Positions 54,707-63,277 of a stretch of 64,000 nt of DNA are shown here, piece by piece. The DNA lies in NCBI GenBank assembly GCA_001660395.1, contig LXWE01000001.1:1302001-1366000 (forward strand). The letters run 5' to 3'. Source of the DNA: Alteromonadaceae bacterium XY-R5. GTDB lineage: Bacteria > Pseudomonadota > Gammaproteobacteria > Enterobacterales > Alteromonadaceae. The translations under genes and the position numbers were made by a program. Positions within the stretch are counted from its first letter, which is position 1. Every line of letters starts with the position of its first letter. The notes under the pieces are model-generated. The model searched no databases and was not told the origin of the DNA. It saw only the letters and a program-made list of their open reading frames with translations.

Positions 54707-55354
54707 ATGCCACGCATAATTACCCAACCTGGCGACTGCTGTGCCAGCCTGGCCAAAGCACATGGATTACCTGATGGCGCGGCTATACATCAGGCGGCCG
54801 GTAATGAAAACTTCAGGGGCAGCAATCAGAACATGCATGTGCTGACAGCGAATCAGAACATCACCATTCCGGCAAAAAAACTGAAAACCGCGCCCCTGAC
54901 GCTCAAGCAATATAACCAGTTTGTGGTCAAGGGCGTGGTGACTGAATTCATCCTGAGCCTGGAAGAGTTTAGTGGCGTCGCCATTGCCAATAAAGACTAT
55001 GAGCTGACCATCAATGGGGTAAAACAAACCGGCAAACTGGATGCAACAGGCAAGCTAAAAGTAACAATAGATGCCGCTGCCAGAACCGGCGAATTAGTGG
55101 TGTATCTGGATAATGCCCGTAAAAACAATCTGTTCTGGCCCCTCGAATTTGGCGCCCTGCAGCAGGTTGTTGATATTCCGGGAGTGCAGGCCAGGCTGAA
55201 TAACCTGGGCTACGTGTGTGATAACGAGAACAGCACTCTGGATGCAAGCACCCAATCCGCCATTATCAGTTTCAAGATGGCCCATGGCCTGAACGATGAT
55301 TATAAGATTGACGCTGAATTCATTGAAAAACTACACCAGGAATATGGATTCTAA
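54707..55354 (+). CDS. LysM-like and peptidoglycan-binding domain protein
   Basis: A 215-residue protein. Residues 1-55 resemble a degenerate LysM (QPGDCCASLAKAHGLPDGAA, ending LTANQNITIPAK), a beta domain follows (about 75-140), and the C-terminus (about 155-215) is a PG_binding_1-type fold (VQARLNNLGYVCDNENSTLD, then AIISFKMAHGL). I use the ATG at 54707 with AAAGGA upstream; 54689 would add six residues. It belongs to the vgrG cargo and adaptor set. Confidence 0.75.
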   Translation: MPRIITQPGDCCASLAKAHGLPDGAAIHQAAGNENFRGSNQNMHVLTANQNITIPAKKLKTAPLTLKQYNQFVVKGVVTEFILSLEEFSGVAIANKDYELTINGVKQTGKLDATGKLKVTIDAAARTGELVVYLDNARKNNLFWPLEFGALQQVVDIPGVQARLNNLGYVCDNENSTLDASTQSAIISFKMAHGLNDDYKIDAEFIEKLHQEYGF

Positions 55355-55366
55355 GGGATGTAAAAC

Positions 55367-55843
55367 ATGGCCAAAGTTGCCCGTTCAAGCACTGCAAAAA
55401 GCAATAACAATAAATTGCGCGTACACAAGGTAAAAGTCTATTTTCAGTTATACCCAGGTAAAGTGGGCAACGACACCGAGCGTGCCATTGCCACGGATGT
55501 GGAATACGAGCTGTATCTGAATGACCGCTTTTCACAATCAGGTACCTTGCAGGCCGATGGCAGTGCCGAACTGCTGATCCCGGCTGGCTATAAGGCAGAA
55601 CTTAAGGCCCTGGGGACGAGTTACGAGCTGGAGCCACGCACCCGGCTGGCGCCCCACAATTCGCCCTTTGGCGCCCAACAGCGCCTGCGCCTGCTGGGCT
55701 ACTATCCCCAAGAACCGGATGGTACCTGGGATGCGACCTTTGATCGGGCCATACTCAATTTTCAGGCTGATAACGGACTCGACCCCAATGGCCAATTGCA
55801 GGACGCCACCTACGACAGAATTCAGACAGTATTTGGAGAGTAA
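55367..55843 (+). CDS. Peptidoglycan-binding domain protein
   Basis: A 158-residue protein with a beta domain (about 20-85) and a PG_binding_1 domain (about 100-155: GAQQRLRLLGYYPQEPDGTW, then RAILNFQADNGLDPNG). No signal peptide. It shares its two-domain plan with the gene before it and lies 12 bp after it. It may target the spike or cargo to the cell wall of the prey. Confidence 0.78.
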   Translation: MAKVARSSTAKSNNNKLRVHKVKVYFQLYPGKVGNDTERAIATDVEYELYLNDRFSQSGTLQADGSAELLIPAGYKAELKALGTSYELEPRTRLAPHNSPFGAQQRLRLLGYYPQEPDGTWDATFDRAILNFQADNGLDPNGQLQDATYDRIQTVFGE

Positions 55844-55849
55844 CGAACA

Positions 55850-57061
55850 GTGACGAAGCAAATGTCGATTAAGTCAGAATGTCGGATGGTTCCGGTACGC
55901 TTTCAACGGGCGATTGTCGGTGCGCCCGATAAACGCTATCCAGACATAGATGAGCGTGGTTTTAACCACGCTGTGCCTGCCATGAATGGTTTACCAGCGT
56001 CTGCCGCCGTGCGCGGCAGTGCCGTATCGATTGCCCATAATCATACGGTTGAGATCCAACTGGTGCGGGAAGACATCGATGACGATGCAGTGATCTACGT
56101 CACTTCCTCAGACGAAAGTGTCTTTACTGTCGACACCCCCATGGGTCACGCCCCCTGTACCCCGGGCAAGACGTGTAATATCACGCTGAGTTCTGCGATG
56201 TTATTTAATCTGACACCGGCAGTGGCCAATCTGGAAGTGCGTTATCAGAAAAAAGACGGTCCCGTAATTGCCTGCCTGTTGGTGTATGTCATGCCACTCA
56301 TGAGCGTCAATATTCAGCCTCACATAGTCGCAGTAAACAGCTCTTCAGCGCCTGGTGATATCCCCAGTCTCGCCTTTGGTGCTGTTACTCAAATGGCTGC
56401 TGACATTTGGCATAATGCCGGGATCAGCCTAAGTTTTGCCCAAACTAAATATATCTCGATTACCGCAAACCAAGCCAATATGCTCCTTTACAGTGAGCTT
56501 AATCGTGTTGTGGATACCGCCTGGACCCCAAATTACATCAATGTTTATATCGTAACGGCGCTGAGCAATGGCACGCTTGGCTATGGGTTTAGTGCCAGTG
56601 CATATAAAGGTTTTGGAATCCGTCATCCAGCGGTATTTTTAGCGCTGAAGAGCAATCATAGTGGCCATCACTTAGATCGCTCCGCTGACATTCACTATTG
56701 TGCTAACGATCTCGCCCATGAAATAGGCCACTTTTTTACACTATGGCATCCGACCGATGACCCTATGTCAATGGGCCTGGCAACCCAGGGCTGGCAACGC
56801 CGCGACAGCTGGTCGATGCGCTTTCTCATGTACAATTTTAATACCACCTGGCGTGATGCGAATGCGACACCCCATAAAGGGAACAACTGGCCAGATTTCA
56901 ACAATTTTGGCTATGGCACAAGTGCCCAGGATCCCAGTGTCGCCTACCGTGGCGCCGCCATTCCGCTCAAATTGGTCAGAGCTGGCAAGGCGGGTATCGA
57001 TGGCCAATGCGCTATAGCACGCAATCATATTGCCAAAGGCTTCACGACCTTATATGGCTAA
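55850..57061 (+). CDS. Metzincin-like metalloprotease, probable T6SS effector
   Basis: A 403-residue protein. Residues 1-150 form a beta-rich domain; 150-403 are catalytic. The zinc site HEIGHFFTLWH (290-300) has the HExxHxxxxxH spacing of metzincins, with Thr where Gly is usual. A Met-turn candidate lies just after it (DPMSMG, Met306/Met308). No signal peptide. The GTG start at 55850 follows GGAGAG; an ATG four codons later is possible. It lies in the vgrG cargo run, 6 bp after a peptidoglycan-binding gene and 6 bp before an exported HEAT-repeat protein, which suggests a toxin/immunity pair. Confidence 0.85.
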   Translation: MTKQMSIKSECRMVPVRFQRAIVGAPDKRYPDIDERGFNHAVPAMNGLPASAAVRGSAVSIAHNHTVEIQLVREDIDDDAVIYVTSSDESVFTVDTPMGHAPCTPGKTCNITLSSAMLFNLTPAVANLEVRYQKKDGPVIACLLVYVMPLMSVNIQPHIVAVNSSSAPGDIPSLAFGAVTQMAADIWHNAGISLSFAQTKYISITANQANMLLYSELNRVVDTAWTPNYINVYIVTALSNGTLGYGFSASAYKGFGIRHPAVFLALKSNHSGHHLDRSADIHYCANDLAHEIGHFFTLWHPTDDPMSMGLATQGWQRRDSWSMRFLMYNFNTTWRDANATPHKGNNWPDFNNFGYGTSAQDPSVAYRGAAIPLKLVRAGKAGIDGQCAIARNHIAKGFTTLYG

Positions 57062-57067
57062 TAAGAC

Positions 57068-58009
57068 ATGGCACTAAAAGGTAAACCAACCACAGGCTGC
57101 ACCAGCCAGGTCAGTCGTCTGGCACTAGCTGGACTGCTGGGGCTAGTGATGTGTTTCCCCGTTCAGGCACAAGCCCGGGACGATAGCCCAGGTTTGTTAC
57201 CCACACAGAAACAAGATGGAGAGCAGAAGATGTCGAATTTGACCCAGGCGGTATTGGAACATAATACCGAGGCGCGCAATATGGCCGCGAGCATGGGACA
57301 GGCAGCGCTGACAGAATTAGTCCCTTTGCTGCAGGATCAGGACAGCGCCATTCGCATGCGCGCTGTGATGGCGCTGGGCGGCGTGGATATACTGATCACC
57401 AAAACGGCTCTGTTTAACGCCCTCGATGATGCGGATTTTAACGTGCGTCAGTCGGCCCTGGCAGAAATTGAACAGCAACAGGCCAAACTATCGGTGCCAT
57501 TATTGGTAGGGTTATTAGACAAGCTGAAGGATGACAACAGCAAAAACCGGATTATTCTGGTCTTGGGCAAACGCCTGCCACTTACAGAAACGGCGCCACT
57601 GGAAAAATATTGTAGCGTTGAGCAATCTCCCATTGTTGCCCTGCACAGCATGGCAGCCTTGGCCAAAATTGGCGTCGAGCAGCGGCGCAAGCAGTTTGCG
57701 GCTTACCTGCTCAGCATTAAGCAAGACAATGATGCCCTGCACGAAGCCTTCCAGCTGGTCGAATATATCGAGCAACCCTGGCTCGTGGCCACCTTACGCC
57801 AGCTGTTATCCAATAAAGAGGCATACCGCTCTCTGGGCGGCCATGTTCCGGGTTTTCCAACCCAGATCCGCGTCTGCGATCAGGCGGTAATGCTGATTGC
57901 CCGGTTGTTACCACAACTGAAACTGAGTTTTAAGGCGACGTTATATGCCAACTTCAGTGATGAGCAGATAGCCGAAATCAGTTATGCCACCAGCAATCTT
58001 AGCTATTAA
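57068..58009 (+). CDS. Exported HEAT-repeat protein, candidate immunity protein
   Basis: A 313-residue protein with a signal peptide (LALAGLLGLVMCFPVQAQA, cut near residue 36) and HEAT-type helical repeats (about 60-290; for example VPLLQDQDSAIRMRAVMALG). It would lie in the periplasm. Standing 6 bp after a probable periplasm-acting metalloprotease, it is a good candidate for its immunity protein, since HEAT solenoids bind proteins tightly. This is inferred from order and location only. Confidence 0.75.
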   Translation: MALKGKPTTGCTSQVSRLALAGLLGLVMCFPVQAQARDDSPGLLPTQKQDGEQKMSNLTQAVLEHNTEARNMAASMGQAALTELVPLLQDQDSAIRMRAVMALGGVDILITKTALFNALDDADFNVRQSALAEIEQQQAKLSVPLLVGLLDKLKDDNSKNRIILVLGKRLPLTETAPLEKYCSVEQSPIVALHSMAALAKIGVEQRRKQFAAYLLSIKQDNDALHEAFQLVEYIEQPWLVATLRQLLSNKEAYRSLGGHVPGFPTQIRVCDQAVMLIARLLPQLKLSFKATLYANFSDEQIAEISYATSNLSY

Positions 58010-58027
58010 CCAGACCAGAGAGGCAAC

Positions 58028-58417
58028 ATGGCAATTCCGGTAACTATGGGCGCAACCCTGACCTGTTCACAAGGCGTTGCCCCCAGCACTCTGGTAGTAC
58101 CGCCCCTCAATCGCACCTTTATCGATGGCATGCCTGCCGCCACCATTGGCGATAACATTCCTATCGTCAATATTCCGCCCTTTGGCATGTGTCGCTCCAT
58201 GGCGAATCCCACAGTTGCAGCGGCCACCGCCGCGGCCATGGGCACCTTAACCCCCATGCCATGCATGCCGGTGGTCGCCGCGCCCTGGTCGCCGGGTTCT
58301 GCCACAGTCATGATTGGCAACAAGCCGGCCCTAAACAACTCCTCAAAATGCATGTGCAACTGGGGCGGCAGTATTGCTATTGGCAATCCGGGGGCAAAAA
58401 CCGTACAAGTCCCCTAG
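58028..58417 (+). CDS. PAAR-like protein (DUF4280 type)
   Basis: A 129-residue protein. VTMGATLTCSQGVAPSTLVV, IDGMPAATIGDNIPIVNIPP, MPCMPVVAAPWSPG and MIGNKPALNNSSKCMCNWGG are the PAAR-like DUF4280 pattern, including the Cys set (Cys13, Cys80, Cys102, Cys104 region). Such proteins cap the VgrG spike. It lies 18 bp after the HEAT-repeat gene. Confidence 0.92.
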   Translation: MAIPVTMGATLTCSQGVAPSTLVVPPLNRTFIDGMPAATIGDNIPIVNIPPFGMCRSMANPTVAAATAAAMGTLTPMPCMPVVAAPWSPGSATVMIGNKPALNNSSKCMCNWGGSIAIGNPGAKTVQVP

Positions 58418-58551
58418 CCTGCGCGGCCAACACGCCAGCCATCAGCACGAGAAATTTTTAACTGCCTGCAACTAAAATCCAACTTTGCCGTATGTCCCTT
58501 TGTTAACGCTGACATCTATTTGAGCAAAGAGTTTTTGGACTACCAACGCAT

Positions 58552-60078
58552 ATGGCAAATTTGCACCTCGCTTTGATAACCTCTATCCCCGATCAGGCAG
58601 TAAGTACATTTCGATTCAATGAACGAGGTGGCAGCGTGGGTCGTGCCCAGGATTGCGACTGGACACTGCTTGATACCGAGCGATTTATCTCGAACAAACA
58701 CATCATTCTGTCCTTTGTGAATGATCACTTTCTGGTCACAGATACCAGCAGCAATGGCACTTACGTAAATGACAGTCCGGCGCCATTAGGCAAAGGCAAC
58801 AGCCATCGCCTGCAACTTAATGACGTGATTAAACTGGGCACCTTATCCTTGCAGGTCAGTGAGATAGACCTATCCCCTGCGTATGCGCCCGCCGCTATTC
58901 CCGTGCCGCCAGCCCCCGTACCAGCCAATGCCAGCAACCCCGTTTCTGCTGATGCAGATTTACTTGATTTAGTCTTTGGCTCCGCTCGTGCACCGCGCCC
59001 GGTTCCCGCGCATAATGGCTTTGGCGACAGCTCCCCTACACCAGCGCAGACCTCTGCCAGCCCCAGTCATTTGGGCCTGTTTGATATTCTTTCAGGCGAC
59101 ATGCCTGAGACACCATCAGCCGCCTCAGCCTTTTCACCAGCCACTCAGGCAGCCGCCTTTACCGAGCAGCCCGCAAACATTGCAAGCGCTTCGCCCTTTG
59201 CGCCACAGCAACAGAGTGGCCAGATCCCCGATAACTGGGACTTGGATGAAGAACCCACCTCTCCTATGCCTGCCGCACCGGCACAAACTTACCTAAGGGA
59301 AGAGGCTGAGATGCCGCCATCGCCTGCGCCAGTCGCGCCTATGCTAGAAAGTGTGCCGGAAGAGACGCCGCCGCCAATGCCTGTGACTGCACCCGTAACT
59401 GCGGCTGAGTCTGTAACGGCGACTGAAGCTGTGCCTGCAGTTGAAGCCACCCCTCAAAGCCCGGTAGCACCTGCGGTGACAGCCAGCAGCGACACAGATT
59501 TCTTTAGCCTGCTGTACCAAAGCCTCGGTCTGCCGCGTGAATATATGCACACTGTGGATCAGGCCGAATTTGCCCGTGATCTGACCCAGGTATTAATGAC
59601 CTCAACCCAGGGCCTGATGGCGTTACTGGCCGGGCGCTCTGTATTGAAACAGGAATCGCGTTTGTCCATGACCATGATCAAACCGCAGTCCAACAATCCG
59701 ATTAAGTTTTCCCTTGATCCCAGTGACACCCTGGAAATGCTGCTGGTGAAGAAAAAGCCCGGCTACTTAACTGCTCAAGCCGCCTACGCCGAAGCCATGC
59801 ACGATTTACAACTGCACCAAATGGCATTCTTGTCGGGGCTGCAAGCCTCTCTCGAAGGCGTACTTAAGCAATTGTCACCCGACACTATCGAACAGGAAGC
59901 TCAGGAAAAGAGCCGCGGACTCACGGACTTTCGCGGACACTCACGCAAGTGGGAAACCTTTATCAGCCGACAAGAAAAGCTGCAAAAACAAATCAAAGAG
60001 AACCTCAATGACATACTGTCAGCGCACTTTTCGGCGGCCTACGAAGACTACATTAACAATGCTAAAAACAATCACTAG
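58552..60078 (+). CDS. tagH: T6SS FHA-domain protein TagH
   Basis: A 508-residue protein. The FHA domain (about 1-105) has GRAQDCDW, SNKHI and SSNGTYVND and binds phosphothreonine. A long Pro/Ala-rich linker (about 110-305) follows, then a TagH C-terminal domain (about 310-505, TDFFSLLYQSLGLPREYMHT). FHA proteins work in threonine-phosphorylation control of T6SS, usually with a PpkA kinase and PppA phosphatase, which are not in this window but may lie beyond the right edge. It begins 134 bp after the PAAR-like gene and starts the tssJKLM run. Confidence 0.92.
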   Translation: MANLHLALITSIPDQAVSTFRFNERGGSVGRAQDCDWTLLDTERFISNKHIILSFVNDHFLVTDTSSNGTYVNDSPAPLGKGNSHRLQLNDVIKLGTLSLQVSEIDLSPAYAPAAIPVPPAPVPANASNPVSADADLLDLVFGSARAPRPVPAHNGFGDSSPTPAQTSASPSHLGLFDILSGDMPETPSAASAFSPATQAAAFTEQPANIASASPFAPQQQSGQIPDNWDLDEEPTSPMPAAPAQTYLREEAEMPPSPAPVAPMLESVPEETPPPMPVTAPVTAAESVTATEAVPAVEATPQSPVAPAVTASSDTDFFSLLYQSLGLPREYMHTVDQAEFARDLTQVLMTSTQGLMALLAGRSVLKQESRLSMTMIKPQSNNPIKFSLDPSDTLEMLLVKKKPGYLTAQAAYAEAMHDLQLHQMAFLSGLQASLEGVLKQLSPDTIEQEAQEKSRGLTDFRGHSRKWETFISRQEKLQKQIKENLNDILSAHFSAAYEDYINNAKNNH

Positions 60079-60088
60079 GGAGAGTTTC

Positions 60089-60580
60089 ATGACGCGGACG
60101 TTGCAATGGCTGGGAGTACTGCTGTGCAGTGTTGTACTGGCCGCCTGTGCTACTTCAGCAAGCGAAAAGAAAGTCGATTTCAACTTTATCATCAAGGCAG
60201 AAAAAGACATCAACCCGGACATAAAAGGTGAACCTTCGTCTGTGGTGGTACAGATATACCAGCTTAGCGGCTCAGGGAATTTTGAAGCGGCGCAATATGA
60301 AGATCTCTTTAACACCGATGCCAGAATGCTGGCCAATGAATTTATCGGTGTCGATAAATACCTGATCGACCCCGATTCAAAACAAACCTTCGAAACCGAA
60401 ATATCAGCGCGAACCAAATTCATTGGCGTGGCCGTCGGTTACCGGGAAATTGAGTTTATCACCTGGAAAGTGGTGCAGCCCATTGCCGAAGATACTTTGC
60501 TCGACACCATTAACGTCTTTGCCGACAAAGGCATGGCCATTTCAATCGACGCCCGCAATGTACGTATCAGAGCCAACTAA
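60089..60580 (+). CDS. tssJ: T6SS outer-membrane lipoprotein TssJ
   Basis: A 163-residue lipoprotein with the lipobox LAAC at residues 17-20 (VVLAACATS). The mature part is a TssJ beta-sandwich (SSVVVQIYQLSGSGNFEAAQ). It anchors the TssM/TssL trans-envelope complex. I use the ATG at 60089, preceded by AGGGAGAG; a longer frame start at 60008 lies inside tagH. Confidence 0.94.
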   Translation: MTRTLQWLGVLLCSVVLAACATSASEKKVDFNFIIKAEKDINPDIKGEPSSVVVQIYQLSGSGNFEAAQYEDLFNTDARMLANEFIGVDKYLIDPDSKQTFETEISARTKFIGVAVGYREIEFITWKVVQPIAEDTLLDTINVFADKGMAISIDARNVRIRAN

Positions 60581-60645
60581 CCTGGCGTTACCAAGGGCCG
60601 CCTGTCAGCAACAACTAACCCAAATTGACTAAGGATATCGCTTAA

Positions 60646-61974
60646 ATGGCATGGGAAAAACGCGTAGTGTGGAGTGAAGGTATGATGCTGCAGCCACACC
60701 ATTTTCAACAGCAGAGTCGATACCATGAAGCCCAATTAAGACAAGCTGTGAGTACCTCTATGCCTTATCCCTGGGGCATTTTGAGCCTTGAAATTGAGTC
60801 ATCCTTACTCAAATCCGGTAAGTTTGGCATCAATCAGGCCGAGGGTATTTTCAGTGACGGTTCCCTGTTCAGCATTCCGGCGACGGATAAACTGCCGAAT
60901 GTCATCGATATTGATCAGTCGCACCTCAACGCCATCCTCTATCTGGCACTGCCGCTGCGCAGGCAGGGCAATAACGAACTCAACCGCGAGCAGGCCAGCG
61001 CCGGACGCTATCAGTGGAGTGAGCAGGAAATCCGAGACGTATCGGGCCTGACCAACAATACCGCGTTTGTGGAAGTGTCGGGATTAAACTGCTCGTTTCG
61101 CACCAGCTTACAGGACAACAGCGAGTTTACCTGTCTGGCTCTGGCCAAAGTCGATGATGTCAGCCCTAACGGCGCCGTCAGCCTGAGCACGGATTTTCTG
61201 GCTCCGGCACTCAACGCCAAAACCAGTCCGTTACTAAGCCATTTTCTGAGTGAACTGGTCAGCATGACGCAGCACAGGATCCAGGCCCTGGCGGCCAGAG
61301 TATCGCTGGCGAGTTCATCCACCACCAGCGATATCACTGACATCATGATGTTACAAACCCTGAATCGGCATTTACCCATGCTCAGATACATGGATAAAGC
61401 CGACTCCCTTACCCCTTTTTATCTGTACGAAAAATTCGTCAGCCTGATCGGGGATATGAGCACCATCATTCAGGCCGACAAAATGGTGCCGGCGCTGCCC
61501 TATTACCAGCATCAACAGCTCAGTGAGGTATTTTTGCCACTGATGGAGCAGTTACGCCAGCAATTCAGTGTGGTGCTGGAACAAAACTCCGTCAGCATTG
61601 CGCTGGAAGAAAAGAAATTTGGCATTCGGGTGGGCAAAGTTTCCGACCGTTCGCTGTTCACCAGCGCCAGTTTTATCCTCGCTGTCAGTGCCGATGTGTC
61701 TGCCGACAACATTCGCCAGTTCTTCCCGCAGCAAGTGAAAATTGGTTCGGTTGAGTCCATCAAGGAACTGGTGAACTTGCAGTTACCCGGCGTACAGCTC
61801 AGTCATCTGGCGGCTGCACCGCGGGAAATCCCCTATCAGCGCCATTTTGTGTATTTTGAACTGGTACAAAGCGGAGAGCCCTGGCAGGTATTGGTCTCCT
61901 CAGGTGGTATCGCCTGTCATATCGGCAGCAATTTCCCCAACCTGCGCATGGAACTGTGGGCCATCAGGAGTTAA
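60646..61974 (+). CDS. tssK: T6SS baseplate protein TssK
   Basis: A 442-residue protein. The family opening KRVVWSEGMMLQPHHFQQQS and the C-terminal QRHFVYFELVQSGEPWQVLV are clear. TssK connects the baseplate to TssL and TssM. It lies 65 bp after tssJ and is nearly contiguous with tssL. Confidence 0.97.
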   Translation: MAWEKRVVWSEGMMLQPHHFQQQSRYHEAQLRQAVSTSMPYPWGILSLEIESSLLKSGKFGINQAEGIFSDGSLFSIPATDKLPNVIDIDQSHLNAILYLALPLRRQGNNELNREQASAGRYQWSEQEIRDVSGLTNNTAFVEVSGLNCSFRTSLQDNSEFTCLALAKVDDVSPNGAVSLSTDFLAPALNAKTSPLLSHFLSELVSMTQHRIQALAARVSLASSSTTSDITDIMMLQTLNRHLPMLRYMDKADSLTPFYLYEKFVSLIGDMSTIIQADKMVPALPYYQHQQLSEVFLPLMEQLRQQFSVVLEQNSVSIALEEKKFGIRVGKVSDRSLFTSASFILAVSADVSADNIRQFFPQQVKIGSVESIKELVNLQLPGVQLSHLAAAPREIPYQRHFVYFELVQSGEPWQVLVSSGGIACHIGSNFPNLRMELWAIRS

Positions 61975-61979
61975 ACCCC

Positions 61980-63272
61980 ATGCACTATGATGATGACTTA
62001 TCCAAGACCATGCTAATCCCCAATCCTGGGGGGCGCCGCAACCAGACCGTCGAGCCGGATATGCTCGGCAAAACCGTGATTGCCACACCCGCTTCAGCGC
62101 CACGGCCAACCCCCGCCGACAACGCCGGTTTAGGTGAAAATTGCCTGCTGGTGCAGGCCAGAGACATCATCAGCCTGGCGGGCAACCTGCGCACCCTGAG
62201 CCCGAGCAATAGCATTGACCAGCTACGCATTGACGTTGAAAACCTGTTTCGCCAGTTCGATCAGCATCTGAGCAACCTGGGCATCACAGACGAAGTTCGC
62301 CTTACCGCTCGCTACCTGCTGTGCTGCCTTATCGATGAACTGGTGTTAAGCACGCCCTGGGGCATCGACAGCCCCTGGAGCCAGCAAACCCTGTTAGGCA
62401 AGTACCACAATGAAACCGCAGGCGGTGAAAAGTTTTTCTTAATCGCCAATAAGTTACTGCAACAACCCCAGCGGAATTTAGACCTGATTGAGCTGTGCTA
62501 CGTCTGTCTGGCACTGGGTTTCAAAGGCAAGTATCGCCTCAGTCAAACCTGCGAAGGCGATATTGCCCAAATCAGCAACAGTTTGTATCAGCCCATCGCC
62601 CTGCAACGGCCTGTCACTGCGGATTTGTCACCCCACTGGCATGCCGCACCTGCGCCCGGCCCCAGCATCGAAAAACGTCTTCCGCCAACCTTGCTGTTTA
62701 CCCTGCTGAGTTTTGTATGCATCGGCTTGTTTATTGCCCTGCTTTCTCATTTAAATGCCAGAGTATCGCCGCTACTGGCAAAAATTGAAGCCATCGCCTG
62801 GGATGACTTACTCGCGCCTGCTGAAGTGGCAACACCACAGCCTCTGGCGATTGAAGACATGGTCAGCCAGATACGCGAGGCGTTACAGCCTGACATTGCC
62901 GCGCACAAAGTCGCGGTTTTAAGCGAAAACAACCGGGTGGTGATCCGCTTAATCAGCGAAGCGTTGTTTCCGCCCGGCAGTACCCAAATCAACCCCGCGG
63001 CATTGCCTAATCTCGATACTCTGGTGGACGCCATCCTGCCCTTCGCCAATACCCTGATCATTGCCGGACATACAGATTCAAGCGGACGCGCCGAGTCGAA
63101 CTGGAGCATCTCGCGACAGCGGGCAGAAGCCATTGAAACCTGGTTAGTGTCGCGCACGCCAGGCGTTACCAACACCATTACTCGCGGCGTGGCCGACACG
63201 CAGCCCTTGGTCAGTGGCCGCAGTGCCAGCGAGAATCGCCGGGTCGAGCTGATCCTGTTACCCAAGGAATAA
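61980..63272 (+). CDS. tssL: T6SS inner-membrane protein TssL with OmpA domain
   Basis: A 430-residue protein. The cytosolic DotU/TssL domain (about 45-215) includes ARYLLCCLIDELVLSTPWGI and CYVCLALGFKGKYRL. One membrane helix (about 230-255) follows, then a periplasmic OmpA-type peptidoglycan-binding domain (about 300-430: IIAGHTDSSGRAESNWSISR). Thus it is the extended form that holds the wall without a separate TagL. I use the ATG at 61980 with AGGAG upstream; an upstream in-frame ATG at 61956 overlaps tssK. Confidence 0.95.
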   Translation: MHYDDDLSKTMLIPNPGGRRNQTVEPDMLGKTVIATPASAPRPTPADNAGLGENCLLVQARDIISLAGNLRTLSPSNSIDQLRIDVENLFRQFDQHLSNLGITDEVRLTARYLLCCLIDELVLSTPWGIDSPWSQQTLLGKYHNETAGGEKFFLIANKLLQQPQRNLDLIELCYVCLALGFKGKYRLSQTCEGDIAQISNSLYQPIALQRPVTADLSPHWHAAPAPGPSIEKRLPPTLLFTLLSFVCIGLFIALLSHLNARVSPLLAKIEAIAWDDLLAPAEVATPQPLAIEDMVSQIREALQPDIAAHKVAVLSENNRVVIRLISEALFPPGSTQINPAALPNLDTLVDAILPFANTLIIAGHTDSSGRAESNWSISRQRAEAIETWLVSRTPGVTNTITRGVADTQPLVSGRSASENRRVELILLPKE

Positions 63273-63277
63273 ACCGA

